A stretch of 64,000 bases of DNA, taken from contig NC_081548.1 of NCBI RefSeq assembly GCF_901000735.1, forward strand, positions 12,303,932 through 12,367,931, given 5' to 3'. The translations under genes and the position numbers were made by a program. This DNA is from Corylus avellana. Its lineage: Eukaryota; Streptophyta; Magnoliopsida; Fagales; Betulaceae. The first letter of the stretch is position 1. Each line of letters opens with the position of its first letter. Shown here one piece after another: positions 10,236 to 21,420 of this stretch. Under the pieces are notes generated by a model. The model was not told the origin of the DNA. It did not search any database and worked only from the letters and a program-made list of their open reading frames with translations.

Positions 10236-10718
10236 CAAAAATATTCAATTTTGTTTCCATAGAGTGAATCTTGTTGTTTTAAACCATGATGTGCTTCTTC
10301 CCTCCACAAATATTAAAAAGTATTTGGCACAACATCACCCAAGTGAATCTTGAGTAGTCATCCAATACAAGTTTGTTTAGTGTGTTTTAAGTTAATCTTT
10401 TTTATTTACGTTTAAATTTTGTTCCTTTTTACTAGTTGGTGTGTTTTCTTATTTTGCAGGGACAAGTGTGCTTCACTTCAAGTTTGTGGGTGTGCTATGA
10501 GCCATGCTTTCCAAGATCATATCAACCCTCTCCCGGGTACATTCTTTCCTTTACTTAGACACATTGGGGACAATGTGTCGCTTAAGTTTGGGGGTATGGG
10601 CACACATGTTCACACACACTTTGTCCCAATTTCATGTTATTTGTTTTGTGTGTTGTTTGTTTAATTGAAAAAAAAAAAAAGTTTATGCATGTTCATGTTT
10701 GCTTTAAAATCAAAAACT
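10236..10718 (+). other. Filler plus fragment of a 3' noncoding region
   Basis: 10236-10377 matches nothing else seen in the window and contains two copies of AGTGAATCTTG. 10378-10710 is a plus-strand fragment of the shared 3' noncoding region (PPT-like tracts, hairpin at 10559-10578), broken at both ends before the next LTR. Confidence 0.6.
10559..10578 (+). promoter_or_regulatory. Conserved 3' hairpin, GGGA loop (fragment)
   Basis: ACACATTG-GGGA-CAATGTGT, perfect stem, followed by AAGTTTGGGGGTATG. Confidence 0.65.
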
Positions 10719-12061
10719 TGTTGTGCCTAAATACTACATAAATTAATAGATAATATTTAGTACGTTTTAACTCGCAAGTGCAGAAGATCAAAACAATAGT
10801 ATAGTGCAGCAAGTACGAGGTCGATCCCATGAGGATAATATAACAATGCCAATGATACAATCATATTATGAGTACTTAGTGTTTGCCAACCTAAGGGCAT
10901 GGGTGTCTACTCCTTAAGCTATTGATTTTCCTAAGCAACGAATTAGGCATGGGTGTTTACTCTAATTCTTTTCTTTCTTAAAGGATTTAGCATGGGTGCC
11001 TACTAAGTTGTTCTTTAAGAAATCATAAATCTATGGAAATCAATAAACACATGAGGCCTAGGGCATGGGTGTCTACTCCCGGTTTCCCATGTTGATTAAC
11101 CATAGATTCGCAGTGTGGATTCTTTTGTTACTTATGTTAAACCTAGGACTCGATCATCCAAATTGATTTAACTAACTAGTCCATACCACATGCACATGTT
11201 GATCAGGCACACACATATGAGGAATTCATGAAACTAGGTATTCATCAAGTTAAATATCACAACATGATCATCACAAAGGCACCAATATTAAAATATTACA
11301 TAAGCATAATTAGGGCTTCAATCTAGCCCTCCTTAAGAGTTAGTTACACATAATTAAAATAAAAAGAAAAGAGAAGGGAAAGAAAGAACTGAAAACCGCT
11401 TCTAGAAGTAGCCTCCAAATTCCTCTCCCCAAGTTTTGCCTCTTCTAAGGATGTATTGAATTGTGAGGCTTAGAGGTCTATTTATAGGGCTTAGGAGAGT
11501 CCTAGAAGCCCTAGTAATCCTAGGAATTTTGGAGATTTAAGTTCAAGTCCAATTAGGGTAAAGAAAACCTAAGTCCAAATCGGAATAGGATTCGCACAGA
11601 ATTGCGGTCCTGTATTGCGGGGCGATTTTGGCCTTGTAGCGCTCCGAATTGAGAAATTACTATTTCACAATGATTTGTAGAATTTTGAGTTAGCTTTCCA
11701 ATGCCATGTGAATACCTCAATCGAATATCTGACCTTAAAGTTATGATCAAAATACCGAGAGGTATGCAGAATCCAATTTTGCCTCAAATCCGATTTTGAC
11801 TATTATTTGAGAAATTCCGATTTACTCATTTCTTTTATTGTATTAAACTTAACCATGATTGGTTAAGCTTAACCATATCTTCTAGGTCCTCCCAATTTTC
11901 CCTTTAAGCTTGGAATTCTTCTAGAAACGCTTTCTTTTCTTCCAAAAACCTATAAAACAAAGAAAATACAAAAAGGAAGTAAAATGGCATAAATTAATCA
12001 AACTAAAGGATTAATACATGTAAGTTAAGGGCTAAAAATATGAATATTTTGGCACTTAACA
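10719..12061 (-). mobile_element. Beta LTR, 3' LTR of element D
   Basis: On the minus strand it begins TGTTAAGTGCCAAAATATTC at 12061, directly after PPT-like sequence (12062-12076). TATAAATA is at 11479-11486 (minus). Four short repeats of the catgggtgtctact type lie at about 10898, 10949, 10992 and 11066. No CGATCG cluster is present. Confidence 0.88.
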
Positions 12062-13283
12062 CACCCCCAAACTTACATATTGCTAGTCCCTTAGCAATAC
12101 AAAGCTAAAAACAAATGGAAAAACAGGAAACAAAAAGATAAATCCATATTTCGTGGGATGTACGATTGCATTTAGCGTATGCAACAAGCCTTTTAAACCT
12201 CTAGGAATTCCCTAATGGACGAATTAAGTCTCATGAGGGTTTTCTAGAAATGTTACCCACAAACATCATGCACAGTTCATGTTATCCCAAAAATTAAAGT
12301 ATCACTCCAAGATCATGATTTTCATTCATTAGGAAACTTAAAAAGATAAACTGCATCTTCACAATGAATTGGAATCTCAAAATTCAATTACTTACAAAGG
12401 ACATGGTAAAACATCACAAGTTTGAAAATTGTGTAAAGCGAATTAGCACAAAATTATGAGGCTTCCAAATCTTTCCAATATGCAATGTCTCTTTATCTCA
12501 GAATTCACTGAAATTCCTATTAGAATGACACAATGGCATATTTCTTTTTCTCTCTTTTTCTTTTTTTTGGTCAGGTTGTGCAATGTTGGTTCCCTTAAGC
12601 TTTCTAATTGACCCTTGTAGCGAGTGTTAAGTCAATGACTCCCAAACCAGGTGGTTTTAGGGTATTAGGTGTAGAGACAGCCCAAAGGACTTACTAACTC
12701 GAGTCAAAAAGGCTACAAAACCAACTAACCATGACATTGATCAAATCAACAATTTTCACCTTTTGACATGAACACTCAATGCTTTGAGGCCAGAGATCCA
12801 GTTACTCAGTGAAAAGCCATCAATGATCATTTATTTCACATCTTTTTTTTTATTTTATTTTTTATTTTTATCACTATATATGCCATAGTGTCATCTAATA
12901 AGTGATCCAATTTCATCCAAGAGGCAGAAACACACATATTAGGTCTCATGTCATACCTCACAAATTATGTGCTAGTGTGCTTGTGAGATCAGATCAAATA
13001 TGTGAATTTTCAACTGTCCTAAACAAGTAATCAAACTAACAGATTTACTCATCAGATCGTGTGTTCAAAATTTTAAGCTCACTGATGAATTCAAGCCACA
13101 ATTCTTTTAGATCAACTTAAAATTTTTGAGCAAACATGAACATGCGTAAATTTTTTTTATTTTATTTATTTATTTATTTATTTTTTCATTAAACATAAAC
13201 AAACAAACAAACAAAACAAATAACTTGAAATTGGGACAAAGTGTGTGAACAATCATGTATGCCCATACCCCCAAACTTAAACG

Positions 13284-13303
13284 ACACATTGTCCCCAATG
13301 TGT
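13284..13303 (-). promoter_or_regulatory. Conserved 3' hairpin, GGGA loop (D)
   Basis: Minus strand ACACATTG-GGGA-CAATGTGT, perfect stem. Confidence 0.65.
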
Positions 13304-13533
13304 CTAAGTAAAGGAAAGAATGTACCCGGGAGATGGTCGATATGATCTTAGAAAAAATGGCTCATAGCACACCTCCAAACTTGAAGTGAAGCACACTTGT
13401 CCCTGCAAAATAAGAAAACACACCAACAAGTAAAAAATGAACAAAATTTAAAGGTAAATAAAAAAGATTAACTTAAAACACACTAAACAAATTAAAATAA
13501 CAAGATAACTATGGGATGCTGCCCAAGTGCGCT

Positions 13534-13760
13534 CGATCGCACGCATGGTGCGCTCGATCGCACTCGCGCAAGGCTGTGCATGTGTGGGTGATGTGCGCTT
13601 GAGCGCACACAAGGTGCGTTCGATCGTACTAACAGAATGTACAATAGCCAAAAGTTGGTTACTGCGCTCGATCGTACTCAGGGTGCGCTCGATCACAGTA
13701 ACAGAATGCAATGAAACCACAAGTGGAGACCTGCGCTCGATCGCATGCAGGTTGCGATCG
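13534..13760. repeat. Four tandem pairs of CGATCG words
   Basis: Words start near 13534/13555, 13599/13621, 13669/13690 and 13738/13755: four pairs, 17-22 nt within a pair, pairs repeating every 65-70 nt. Decayed words (TTGAGC, CGATCA) keep the spacing. Open frames of 112 codons (minus) and 93 codons (plus) overlap here only because the word lacks stops; amino-acid changes against 1261-1524 are mostly replacements, so coding is unlikely. Confidence 0.85.
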
Positions 13761-13887
13761 ATTGCAGTAACAGAATATAAAAACATGACAAAATACTTGA
13801 AACACTAAAACAACAAAGTAAAATAAAACACAAAGGAAAACAAAAACAAAATATAAAATAAAACAAACAACAAAACAAAATGATATG

Positions 13888-13931
13888 CTATGAGGTGCCT
13901 CCCATGAGCGCTAAGTTTAACGTCTTCAGCC
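13888..13931 (-). promoter_or_regulatory. Conserved 44-nt block (D)
   Basis: Minus strand GGCTGAAGACGTTAAACTTA to CACCTCATAG; it overlaps the stop of the gag-like ORF by a few bases. Confidence 0.6.
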
Positions 13932-15055
13932 AGACTGTGGCACTTTAAACTTGAAGCACCAGTCTTTTCTTCTCTTCCACCAAAGGGAATCAATCTTTTC
14001 TGTTGCAAGGTGATTTCGAGTGTCTATAGATCGGTGAGGACCACTGTGAGTTTTCTCAAACAGTTGCTCATCCTGTGGGGAATCATGAACTGGAATAAAG
14101 TAAGAAGAAAACTCAGGGAGCTTCTCTATCTTCATGTCCTCAATTCGCTCATGTGGTAGCTCTAACAGACTTCTCTCTTGGCCTCTTGGTGTTTCAAGAA
14201 TAAGAGCTGATGTTGAAGAAATCTCAATGCCATCTTCTTTTCCTTGATGTGACACTTGTGGAACTTCGGCTTGCTCTTCCTTCTCCTCATCCACTTGATT
14301 TTCCGCCACCTGTTCACTCCTCAATGTGGTGCTTGCTTATGATAGAAGGTGCACTCTTCCTCCATGTACTGTTCATTGGGGTGTTCCATCAACTGCCTTT
14401 GACACTCTTCTTCCTGGTTTTGGTGAGGCCTATTGATGCAGAATGTACTCAGCTCCTTGGTCAATTGTCCCATTTGCACTTCCAGTCTTTGAATGGCTTG
14501 ATCAGTCTTTGTATTGAATTGTTTTTGATCAGCCGTGAATTTCTGTTGTGTAATCACAAATTGCTGTTGTGAAGTCACAAGTTGTCGTAAAAGACTCTTC
14601 AGGTCCTCCCCTTCTAGGTCTTGGGCTGGTTGAACTGCTTCTTGTAAGGCAGACCTTTTTGGAGGAGGTGGTTCTTCTTGGCATTGTTGAGGTGGAGAGG
14701 AATATGAATAGTCATATATGGGAGATGGTTCCTCTTCATGAGCTATTATCTTGAAAATGGATTGCCTCAGACTGGGACTAAGACATGAATATGATTGACT
14801 ATTGAACTGTGGAGATGGCTTCTCTTTATGAAGTTGTGGTGCTTGAATTCCAGGAGCTTGAGCTTGCCACGAAAGATTAGATTGTTGGCTCCATGACGGG
14901 TTATAGGAAGCAAAATAGCGGTCGGTTCCTGATGTGTTCTTATGCCCATTAATTTTGTTAGAAATTTGTCTCATTATAAGACATTCTCTAACATGGTGAT
15001 AAGGGTTTTTGCATAAAGAACATGGTCCATGGGGCATCAGAATGCCTCCCCACAT
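13926..15055 (-). pseudogene. Gag-like ORF of non-autonomous element D (one frameshift)
   Basis: ATG at 15055 (MWGGILMPHG). A CCHC-type knuckle follows (CSLCKNPYHHVREC), then a Pro/Gln-rich middle, the gag-derived LLRQLVTSQQQFVITQQ and QRLEVQMGQLTKELS segment, an acidic EEEC linker, and after a one-base deletion near 14330 the end domain (SLLELPHERIEDMKIEKLPE, SYFIPVHDS, WCFKFK). The first part is open for 244 codons and the second for 132. No capsid, protease or polymerase sequence is present. The role of the end domain is unknown; its survival in four elements suggests past selection. The closest relatives are the A, I and L ORFs. Confidence 0.72.
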
Positions 15056-15390
15056 ATGTGAAATTTAAAATAAAATAACAAAAAGAAGTTAAAATTAAAA
15101 AGGAAATAAAAATAAAAATAAAAACTTACTAATATGCAGACTCGAATGACCCTGCATGAAACAAAAGAAAAAAATGAGATCTATAATTAGTGCAGTAACT
15201 GTGCTGCTCTCTGGATGTACGATCGATCACACTCTGAGGTGCACTCGATCATACAGGTGCGCTCGATCGCCCTGGTTGGGTGATCGATTGCACCTCCAGA
15301 GGCAGAACAGTAACTACGAAAAATATAAAATTAAAATTAAATTAAAACAAAAATAAACTAAAGGAAAAAATTCCAAACAAAATTAAACAA
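15056..15390 (-). other. 5' leader of D with CGATCG words
   Basis: Leader between PBS and ORF. Positions 15220-15297 carry four words (CGATCGATCAC, CTCGATCATAC, CTCGATCGCCC, TGATCGATTGCACC), the same arrangement as the A leader. Confidence 0.7.
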
Positions 15391-15407
15391 TCCCCGGCAA
15401 TGGCGCA
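15391..15407 (-). promoter_or_regulatory. Primer-binding site, tRNA-Asp type (D)
   Basis: Minus strand TGCGCCATTGCCGGGGA; one base is missing and one changed against the tRNA-Asp complement. The 5' LTR that should follow is missing after about nine bases. Confidence 0.8.
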
Positions 15408-15552
15408 AAAAACTTGTTGTACAATTATTTACCTATTAATTTAGGTAGATATTTGCACAACAAGTTTTTGTTCTTTTTTTTTTCTTTTTTTCTTTTTTTA
15501 TTGAAATATTAAAAAGAAAGATAATAAACTATTCATATATTAAAAATACATG
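15408..15552. repeat. Palindromic junction between D and E
   Basis: Arms AAAAACTTGTTGT (15408-15420) and ACAACAAGTTTTT (15457-15469) are perfect inverted copies of an LTR end plus PBS spacer. Between them is a plus-strand LTR tail (ACCTATTAATTTAGGTAG). From 15470 to 15552 there is only T-rich and A/T filler. The 5' LTR of D has been lost here. Confidence 0.75.
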
Positions 15553-16883
15553 TGACAAGTACTAAAATATTCATATTTTCAGCCATTAACTTGCATGATT
15601 TAATCCTTTGGTTTTGGTTAATTAGTTCATTTTAATTCCTTTTTGTGTTTTTCATACTTTTGTAGGCTTTTGGAAGAAAATGAAGTAAATCTAGATGATT
15701 TGGGCTCAAAAGAGAGAAGATGGAAAATTGGGAGCTCTCTGACATTGCGATCGATCACAGGGTACCTGCGATCGAGCGCAGTACCCGAGAAGATCAAACA
15801 CAAATCAGCCCAGGAGCGATCGAGCGCAGGACAGAAGAAGGTTCGAGCGCACACAGGTTGCGATTCATCGCACCCGTGCGAATGAGACACATCAAATGGT
15901 GGCCAGAATGTCTTTCTTTCCATATTAGGGTTTTCCAACTCCCAATTGTAATAGGTTTTGAAACCCTACAAAATCCCTAGGTTTACTACTTTTTCGAGGA
16001 CTTCTAAAGCCTATAAATGGACTCTTAAGCCTCTAGAATAGATATACTTTGTAAGGAGAAGAAGCGGAGCTCTTCAAGTTCAAGTCTCGGGTTTATTCTT
16101 TTCCTTTCTATTCTTTTCTTTATGAAGATGTTTAACATCAATTTTATGTGTAGCTAATTTAATTAGTACGGCTTGATTGAAGCCCAAGTTATGTTTGGTT
16201 AATATTTTAATATTGGTGCCCTTGTAATGATCTTGTTGTGCTATTTAACTTGATTAATGCCTAATTGCATGAATTCCTCATATGTGTGTGCCTGATCAAC
16301 ATATACATGTGGTATGAACTAGTTAGTTAAATCAATTTGGATAGCCGAGTCCTGGGTTTAACATAAGTAACAAAATAATCCACACCGCGATTCTTAGGTT
16401 AATCAACTTGGGGAACCGGGAGTATATGCCATGCCCTAGGCCACATGTGTTTGTCGATTTTCATAGAACATATGCTTTCCTAAGGAACAATTTAGTATAC
16501 ATCATGCTAAATCCCTTAGAAAAGAAAAGATTAGAGTATACGCCATGCCTAACTCGTTGCTTAGGGAATCTATAGCCTTAGGAGTATACGCCATGCCCTT
16601 AGGTTGACAAACATTAGATATGCATAACATGATCAAAGCATTGGCGTATTGTTATATTAGGTAAATATAATTAGTGGTGGATATCAAAGCCCTACCTTTT
16701 ATTATCATCACTTAGACAATCAATCCTTGTTTTACTTAAGGAATTTATTTTTGAACAAAAATTTAGCAATCCTCGTGGGAATGATCCTGTAGTTGCGCCA
16801 TATACTACTATGTTAACCTTATGCACTTGCAAGTAAAACGTACAATTATTTACCTATTAATTTAGGTAGATATTTGCACAACA
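15553..16883 (+). mobile_element. Alpha LTR, 5' LTR of element E
   Basis: Begins TGACAAGTACTAAAATATTC and ends TTTGCACAACA next to the PBS. CGATCG words lie at 15747-15870, 140-260 bases upstream of TATAAATG (16012-16019), so in U3. Four repeats of the agtatacgccatgcc type are at 16421, 16494, 16535 and 16583. Confidence 0.92.
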
Positions 16884-16889
16884 AGTTTT

Positions 16890-16908
16890 TGGCACCGTTG
16901 CCGGGGAT
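16890..16908 (+). promoter_or_regulatory. Primer-binding site, tRNA-Asp type (E)
   Basis: TGGCACCGTTGCCGGGGAT, one mismatch (CpG to CpA) against the tRNA-Asp complement. Confidence 0.92.
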
Positions 16909-17198
16909 TGCGGCGAATTTTGTTTAGATTTATTTTCCTTGAGCTGTGTTATTTTAATTTTAAATTTTAAATTTAGTTATTATCAAAAAAAAAAAAATCA
17001 AAAAGATTTTTCGTTTCCCCTAACTTGCCTATTTTCTGTTTCAGGTTGCGGATTGGCATTCTGTGATTGCGATCAATCGTCAGCCAAGTGCGATCGAGCG
17101 CACTACGATCGAACACACCAACCTGGGATCGAGCGCAGTTCCAGGAGCACCCGGACCAGCAACATTGAAGCTGCTCGACTGAAGAAGCAATTCAGTTG
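16909..17198 (+). other. 5' leader of E with CGATCG words
   Basis: Untranslated leader. Words at about 17068-17132 (GCGATCAATCG, GCGATCGAGCGCAC, ACGATCGAACAC, GGATCGAGCGCAG). F has the same leader up to its break near 35240. Confidence 0.75.
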
Positions 17199-18530
17199 AT
17201 GCAAGGTCTTCGATCTCAAGCCTTAACCGTTATTCCACTCGATCCTGAAATTGAGAGAATAAATCGACAATGACCTAGAGACAAAGAAGAAGAGGAAGAA
17301 ATTGAGATGGAAGATTTGCAAGAGAATCCAATTGGGCCAAGACCATTAGAGTTAAATCTACCCCGGGTGAGGTGACCAATGAAGCAGGCATACGTTCCAG
17401 CAAACCTCCAACAACCCTCATGCATAGCATATCAACCGGAGGTGGATGGCAGCTATTATATCTCTCCTTAAATCCTTAATGCATTGACTCACTTCAGAGG
17501 CACATCTATTGAAGATCCCAACTTGCATCTTAAAGAATTCTTTGATTTATGCAAGTTGCAGCATGTCCAAGGCCTAACTCCAGAGAGACTCAGGTTAGTC
17601 CTCTTCCCTTTCTCCTTGAAAGATAATGCTAAACTGTGGTACAATTCCTTGCCTGCAGATTCTATCCATACTTGGGAAGAATTAACCACTAAGTTTTTGA
17701 AGAGGTTTTTCCCAACCCAGAAGATAAAACAACTTAAAAGGGAACTTCAAATGTTCCAACAACGAGACGGAGATTTGTTCTTTGAGGCCTGGGATCACTT
17801 CAATTCCTTGCTTCTAAAGTGCCCACATCACAACATCCTTCAAGATGATCAGGTACAAATTTTTTATGAAGGTTTAGATGATATTAACAAAGGGATGGAT
17901 GACACAGCTTGTGGAGGTATGCTGATGGAGAAGAGCAGTGAGGAAGCCATAGGGATCTTTGAGAGGTTGAGTGAACACACTCAACAATTCCCATCCAGAA
18001 GGAGGCAAGATATAAGGAGCAAAGGCAAGAATGAAGAAAATAGCGTAATGCAAAATCAGATGGCTACAGTAGAAAAGAAGTTGGACATGATTGTCAAGGC
18101 CATGACTGCTCAAAAAATCTCACCTCTGCAACAGGACACACCAATCCAGGTATGTGCTATTTGTTTTCGTATAGATCACACCACTGAGAAGTGTCCTTTA
18201 TCTCCATTTGCAGAACAAGAAGAGGTGAATTTTGTGGAACAAAACAATTACTCCCACAAGAACAATCCATACTCCAATACTTACAATCCAGGATGGCGCA
18301 ACCATCCAAATTTCTCTTGGTGTAATAATCAAGGACAGCAGAAAGGGCCCCAACAAGCAAGCCAACCAACTCAAGAGTCAAAGATGAACCAACTGGAGAA
18401 TATGATACACAACCTGGTGACTTCACAACAGCAATTTGTGATTACACAACAGCAATGCACGGCTGATCAACAACAATTCAATACAAAGACTGGAAGTGCA
18501 AATGGGTCAGATGGCAAAAGAGTTGAGTGA
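17199..18530 (+). pseudogene. gag: gag of element E (Athila/Tat-like)
   Basis: ATG 17199 (MQGLRSQALTVIPLDPEIER) is in frame with the long open part from 17484. It encodes the capsid (retrotransposon gag domain: HLKEFFDLCKLQ, LFPFSLKDNAKLWYNSLP, FEAWDHFNSLLLKCPHH) and a nucleocapsid knuckle CAICFRIDHTTEKC at 18153-18194. Stops before 17484 include two TGA codons that look like CGA decay (one within the conserved PPVRRPMK motif) and one TAA. At about 18489 a 20-base deletion between two CAAAGACT copies shifts the frame, so GQLAKELS is read out of frame. Expected role: forms the virus-like particle and binds element RNA. The copy is dead. Confidence 0.88.
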
Positions 18531-18689
18531 GAGGAAGCAGGGAGAATTTCCAGCTCAAATAGTACCTAATTCAGGGGATCAACAGCAGCTGAAAGCGATC
18601 ACAGTTCTCAGAAATGGCAAAGTCATAGGAATTGAAGAGCCACCTTAAGCATCTCTAGATGATGCATCAACTTCCAAGGTAAATAAAAT

Positions 18690-19371
18690 GGAGAAGGTGA
18701 ATGCACCCCCTTTCCTCAAAGGTTAGTCAAACGAAAGAAAGAAAAGCAACTCATGGATATCTTTGAGACCTTGCGGAAAGTAGAAATCAACATTCCTTTA
18801 TTAGACGCAATTAAACAGATTCTTTCATATGCTAAATTTTTAAAGGATTGTTGCACTAACACAAGCGAGTTTCAGGAATATGAGATAGTGGTCTTAACAG
18901 AAGAGGTAAGTGCAGTCTTGTTAAGAAAATTACCACCAAAGCTAACAGATGCTGGTAGTTTTACCATTCCTTGTAGGATAAGAGACCATTATTTTGGAAA
19001 GGCACTACTGTATCTAGGAGCAGGGGTGAATTTGATGCCTTACACTGTATATGAAAAGCTGGGATTGGGAAAGCTTCAACCAACCTCTATCACCTTGCAA
19101 TTGGTATACAGAAGCATCAAACGACCAAGAGGTATACTTGAGGATGTTTTGGTAAAGGTAGGCACATTTATTCTACCTGCTAATTTCATTGTATTAAATG
19201 TGGAAGAATCTCCTATGCCATCACCTTTACCTATTATCTTAGGAAGACCCTTTATGAGAACTGCTGATACTACAATAGGTGTGAAAAGGGTATTGTGAGC
19301 ATGAAGGTAAATGGTGAGACAATAGAGTTCAAAATATTTGATGCATTGAAATTACCTCAAGAAGATTTATA
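18690..19371 (+). pseudogene. pol: Protease region of E pol
   Basis: The open part 18753-19298 gives 181 residues; the region begins at PPFLKG and runs on after a frameshift near 19290 (VNGETIEFKIFDAL). It is the retroviral-type aspartic protease that separates Gag and Pol. The active-site loop reads LLYLGAGVNLMP where Athila/Tat relatives have CDLGAS: codon 19011-19013 is TAT, so the catalytic Asp is replaced by Tyr. The flap side and the ILGRPFM motif remain. The product would be inactive even without the stops. Confidence 0.8.
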
Positions 19372-19387
19372 ATGTTTTGATGTTTGT

Positions 19388-21420
19388 ATGATCCAAGATG
19401 TTAGTGAGACAGTTTTGCAGGACCAACATAAAGATCCATTGGAGGCCACCCTCACCCATAGTTTCGCAAGGCAGGACATTGAGCCAAAACTTGAAGATGT
19501 TAATAATGACATCATTGAAATAGTGCATCATCTTGAGGCCTCTCAAAAATACTCAAGTAAGTATACTCCTCCCTTTGAGATTCTTGAGCCTACTAATGCC
19601 TCTCTTGTTCCTTCTATTGTCCAGGCACCCAAGCTGGAATTGAAGCAATTGCCAAACCACCTAACATATGCCTACTTAGGGGAAAATAATACACTACCAA
19701 TAATAATTGCAGCAAATCTGAGTTGTGACGAAGAAGAAAAGCTGCTGAGAGTGCTTAGAGAGCATAAAACTGCTTTGGGGTGGACCATTGCTGACATCAA
19801 AGGAATAAGTCCAGCCAAATGCATACATCAAATCTTTCTTGAAGACGAAGCCAAGCCAACTAGGGATGCACAAAGAAGACTCAACCCATACATAAAGGAG
19901 GTAGTCAAGGCCGAGGTATTAAAACTACTGGATGTGGGCATCATCTATCCCATCTCAGACAGTAAATGGGTCAGTCCAATCCAAGTGGTGCCAAAAAAGA
20001 GTGGGATCACAGTGGTGAAGAATGAAGATGATGAGCTGATACCCACAAGAGTAACCACTGGGTGGACGGTATGCATCGATTACAGAAGACTGAACAAGGT
20101 AACTAGAAAATACCATTTTCCATTACCCTTCATTGACCAAATGCTAAAGAGGTTAGCTGGCCATAGCCACTATTGTTTCTTGGAAGGGTACAGTGGCTAT
20201 AATCAGATTGCAATAGCTCCAGAGGATTAGGAGAAGACCACCTTTACATGTCCTTTTGGCACATTCGCCTACAGAAGGATGCCATTTGGCCTATGCAATG
20301 CCTCAGCCACATTCCAAAGATGCATGATGAGCATTTTTTCAGACATGGTGGAGAAAACCATTGAGGTATTTATGGATGACTTTAGTGTCTTTGGGTCTAG
20401 TTTTGATGAATGCCTCAACCATCTGAAGAGTATCCTCAAGAGGTGTGAAGAATGCAACCTAGTGCTCAATTGGGAAAAATGCCACTTCATGGTTCAACAA
20501 GGCATCGTATTGGGTCACTCTATTTCGAGCAAGGGCATTGAGGTAGATAAGGCTAAGAATGACATCATCTCCAAACTTCCTTCACCTCTGACAGTAAAGG
20601 GGGTGAGGAGTTTTCTTGGACATGCCGGGTTCTATAGAAGGTTCATCAAGGATTTCTCCAAGATCTCTAGACCCCTCTATGCATTGCTAGGGAAGGAGTC
20701 CATGTTTGAATGGACTAAAGAATGTATGACTGCCTTCAACAAACTAAAAAAGCTGCTCACATTGGCACCAATAATGAGGGCACATGATTGGAGTCTACCA
20801 TTTATGCTCATGTGCGATGCTAGTGACTTTGACTTGGGAGCTGTCTTGGGTCAAAGAATCAATAAGGTACCTCATGCCATATATTATGCTTCTAGGACAT
20901 TGAATGATGCTCAGCTAAATTATTCTACCACTGAGAAAGAATTATTAGCTGTCATATTTGCTTTGGAGAAGTTTAGATCATACCTAATTGGCTTTAAGGT
21001 CATTGTATTCACTGATCATGCTACTTTGAGATATTTGTTTGCTAAGAAGGATGCAAAGCCTAGACTGGTCATATGGGTATTATTATTGCAAGAGTTTGAT
21101 CTTGAGATCAGAGATAAGAAGGGCAGTGAGAATGTGGTTGCAAATCACCTATCCAGACTACTTCATGAGGAAGAAGGAGATGAGCTTCCATTGAATGAAA
21201 GGTTTCCAGATGAGCAATTATTTGCAGTTGAGGTCCAACTTCCATGGTATGCTGACATTGTGAATTATATAACTGCCAAAGTTTTTCCCCTAGGAATGTC
21301 TAGTCAAGAAAGGAAGAGGTTGATGTCTATATCTAGACAATACCACTGGGATGACCCCTATTTGTTCAAATTTTGCCCTGATCAAATCATTAGAAAGTGT
21401 GTCTCAGAAGAAGAGCACTA
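19388..21420 (+). pseudogene. pol: Reverse transcriptase and RNase H of E pol
   Basis: Two open parts, 19388-20227 and 20279-21420, are in frame across a TAG at 20228 (probably from CAG). Order: RT thumbprints GIIYPISDSKWVSPIQVVPKK and VCIDYRRLNK, motif [27 protein letters not shown], catalytic FMDDF (20369-20383), then RNase H MCDASD, TEKELLA, FTDHA and VANHLSRL. Motif A has Glu (20183-20185) where Asp is usual, and the last RNase H Asp appears as Asn. It copies element RNA to DNA in the particle. It is nearly full length, so this is the best preserved pol in the window, but it is not functional as written. Confidence 0.88.

Larger units (their letters stand above)
12062..13887 (-). other. 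3' noncoding region of D
   Basis: Same region as 1-1635 and, inverted, 7639-8952. The PPT is the reverse complement of CACCCCCAAACTTA at 12062-12075. T-rich simple sequence sits at 12838-12875 and a TTTA repeat at about 13155-13185. No gene is supported. Confidence 0.75.

Noticed and set aside
13534..13760. Array-like repeats resembling a CRISPR
   Set aside because: The units are degenerate, the period varies from 65 to 70, the spacers are related to each other, and the context is a plant retrotransposon.
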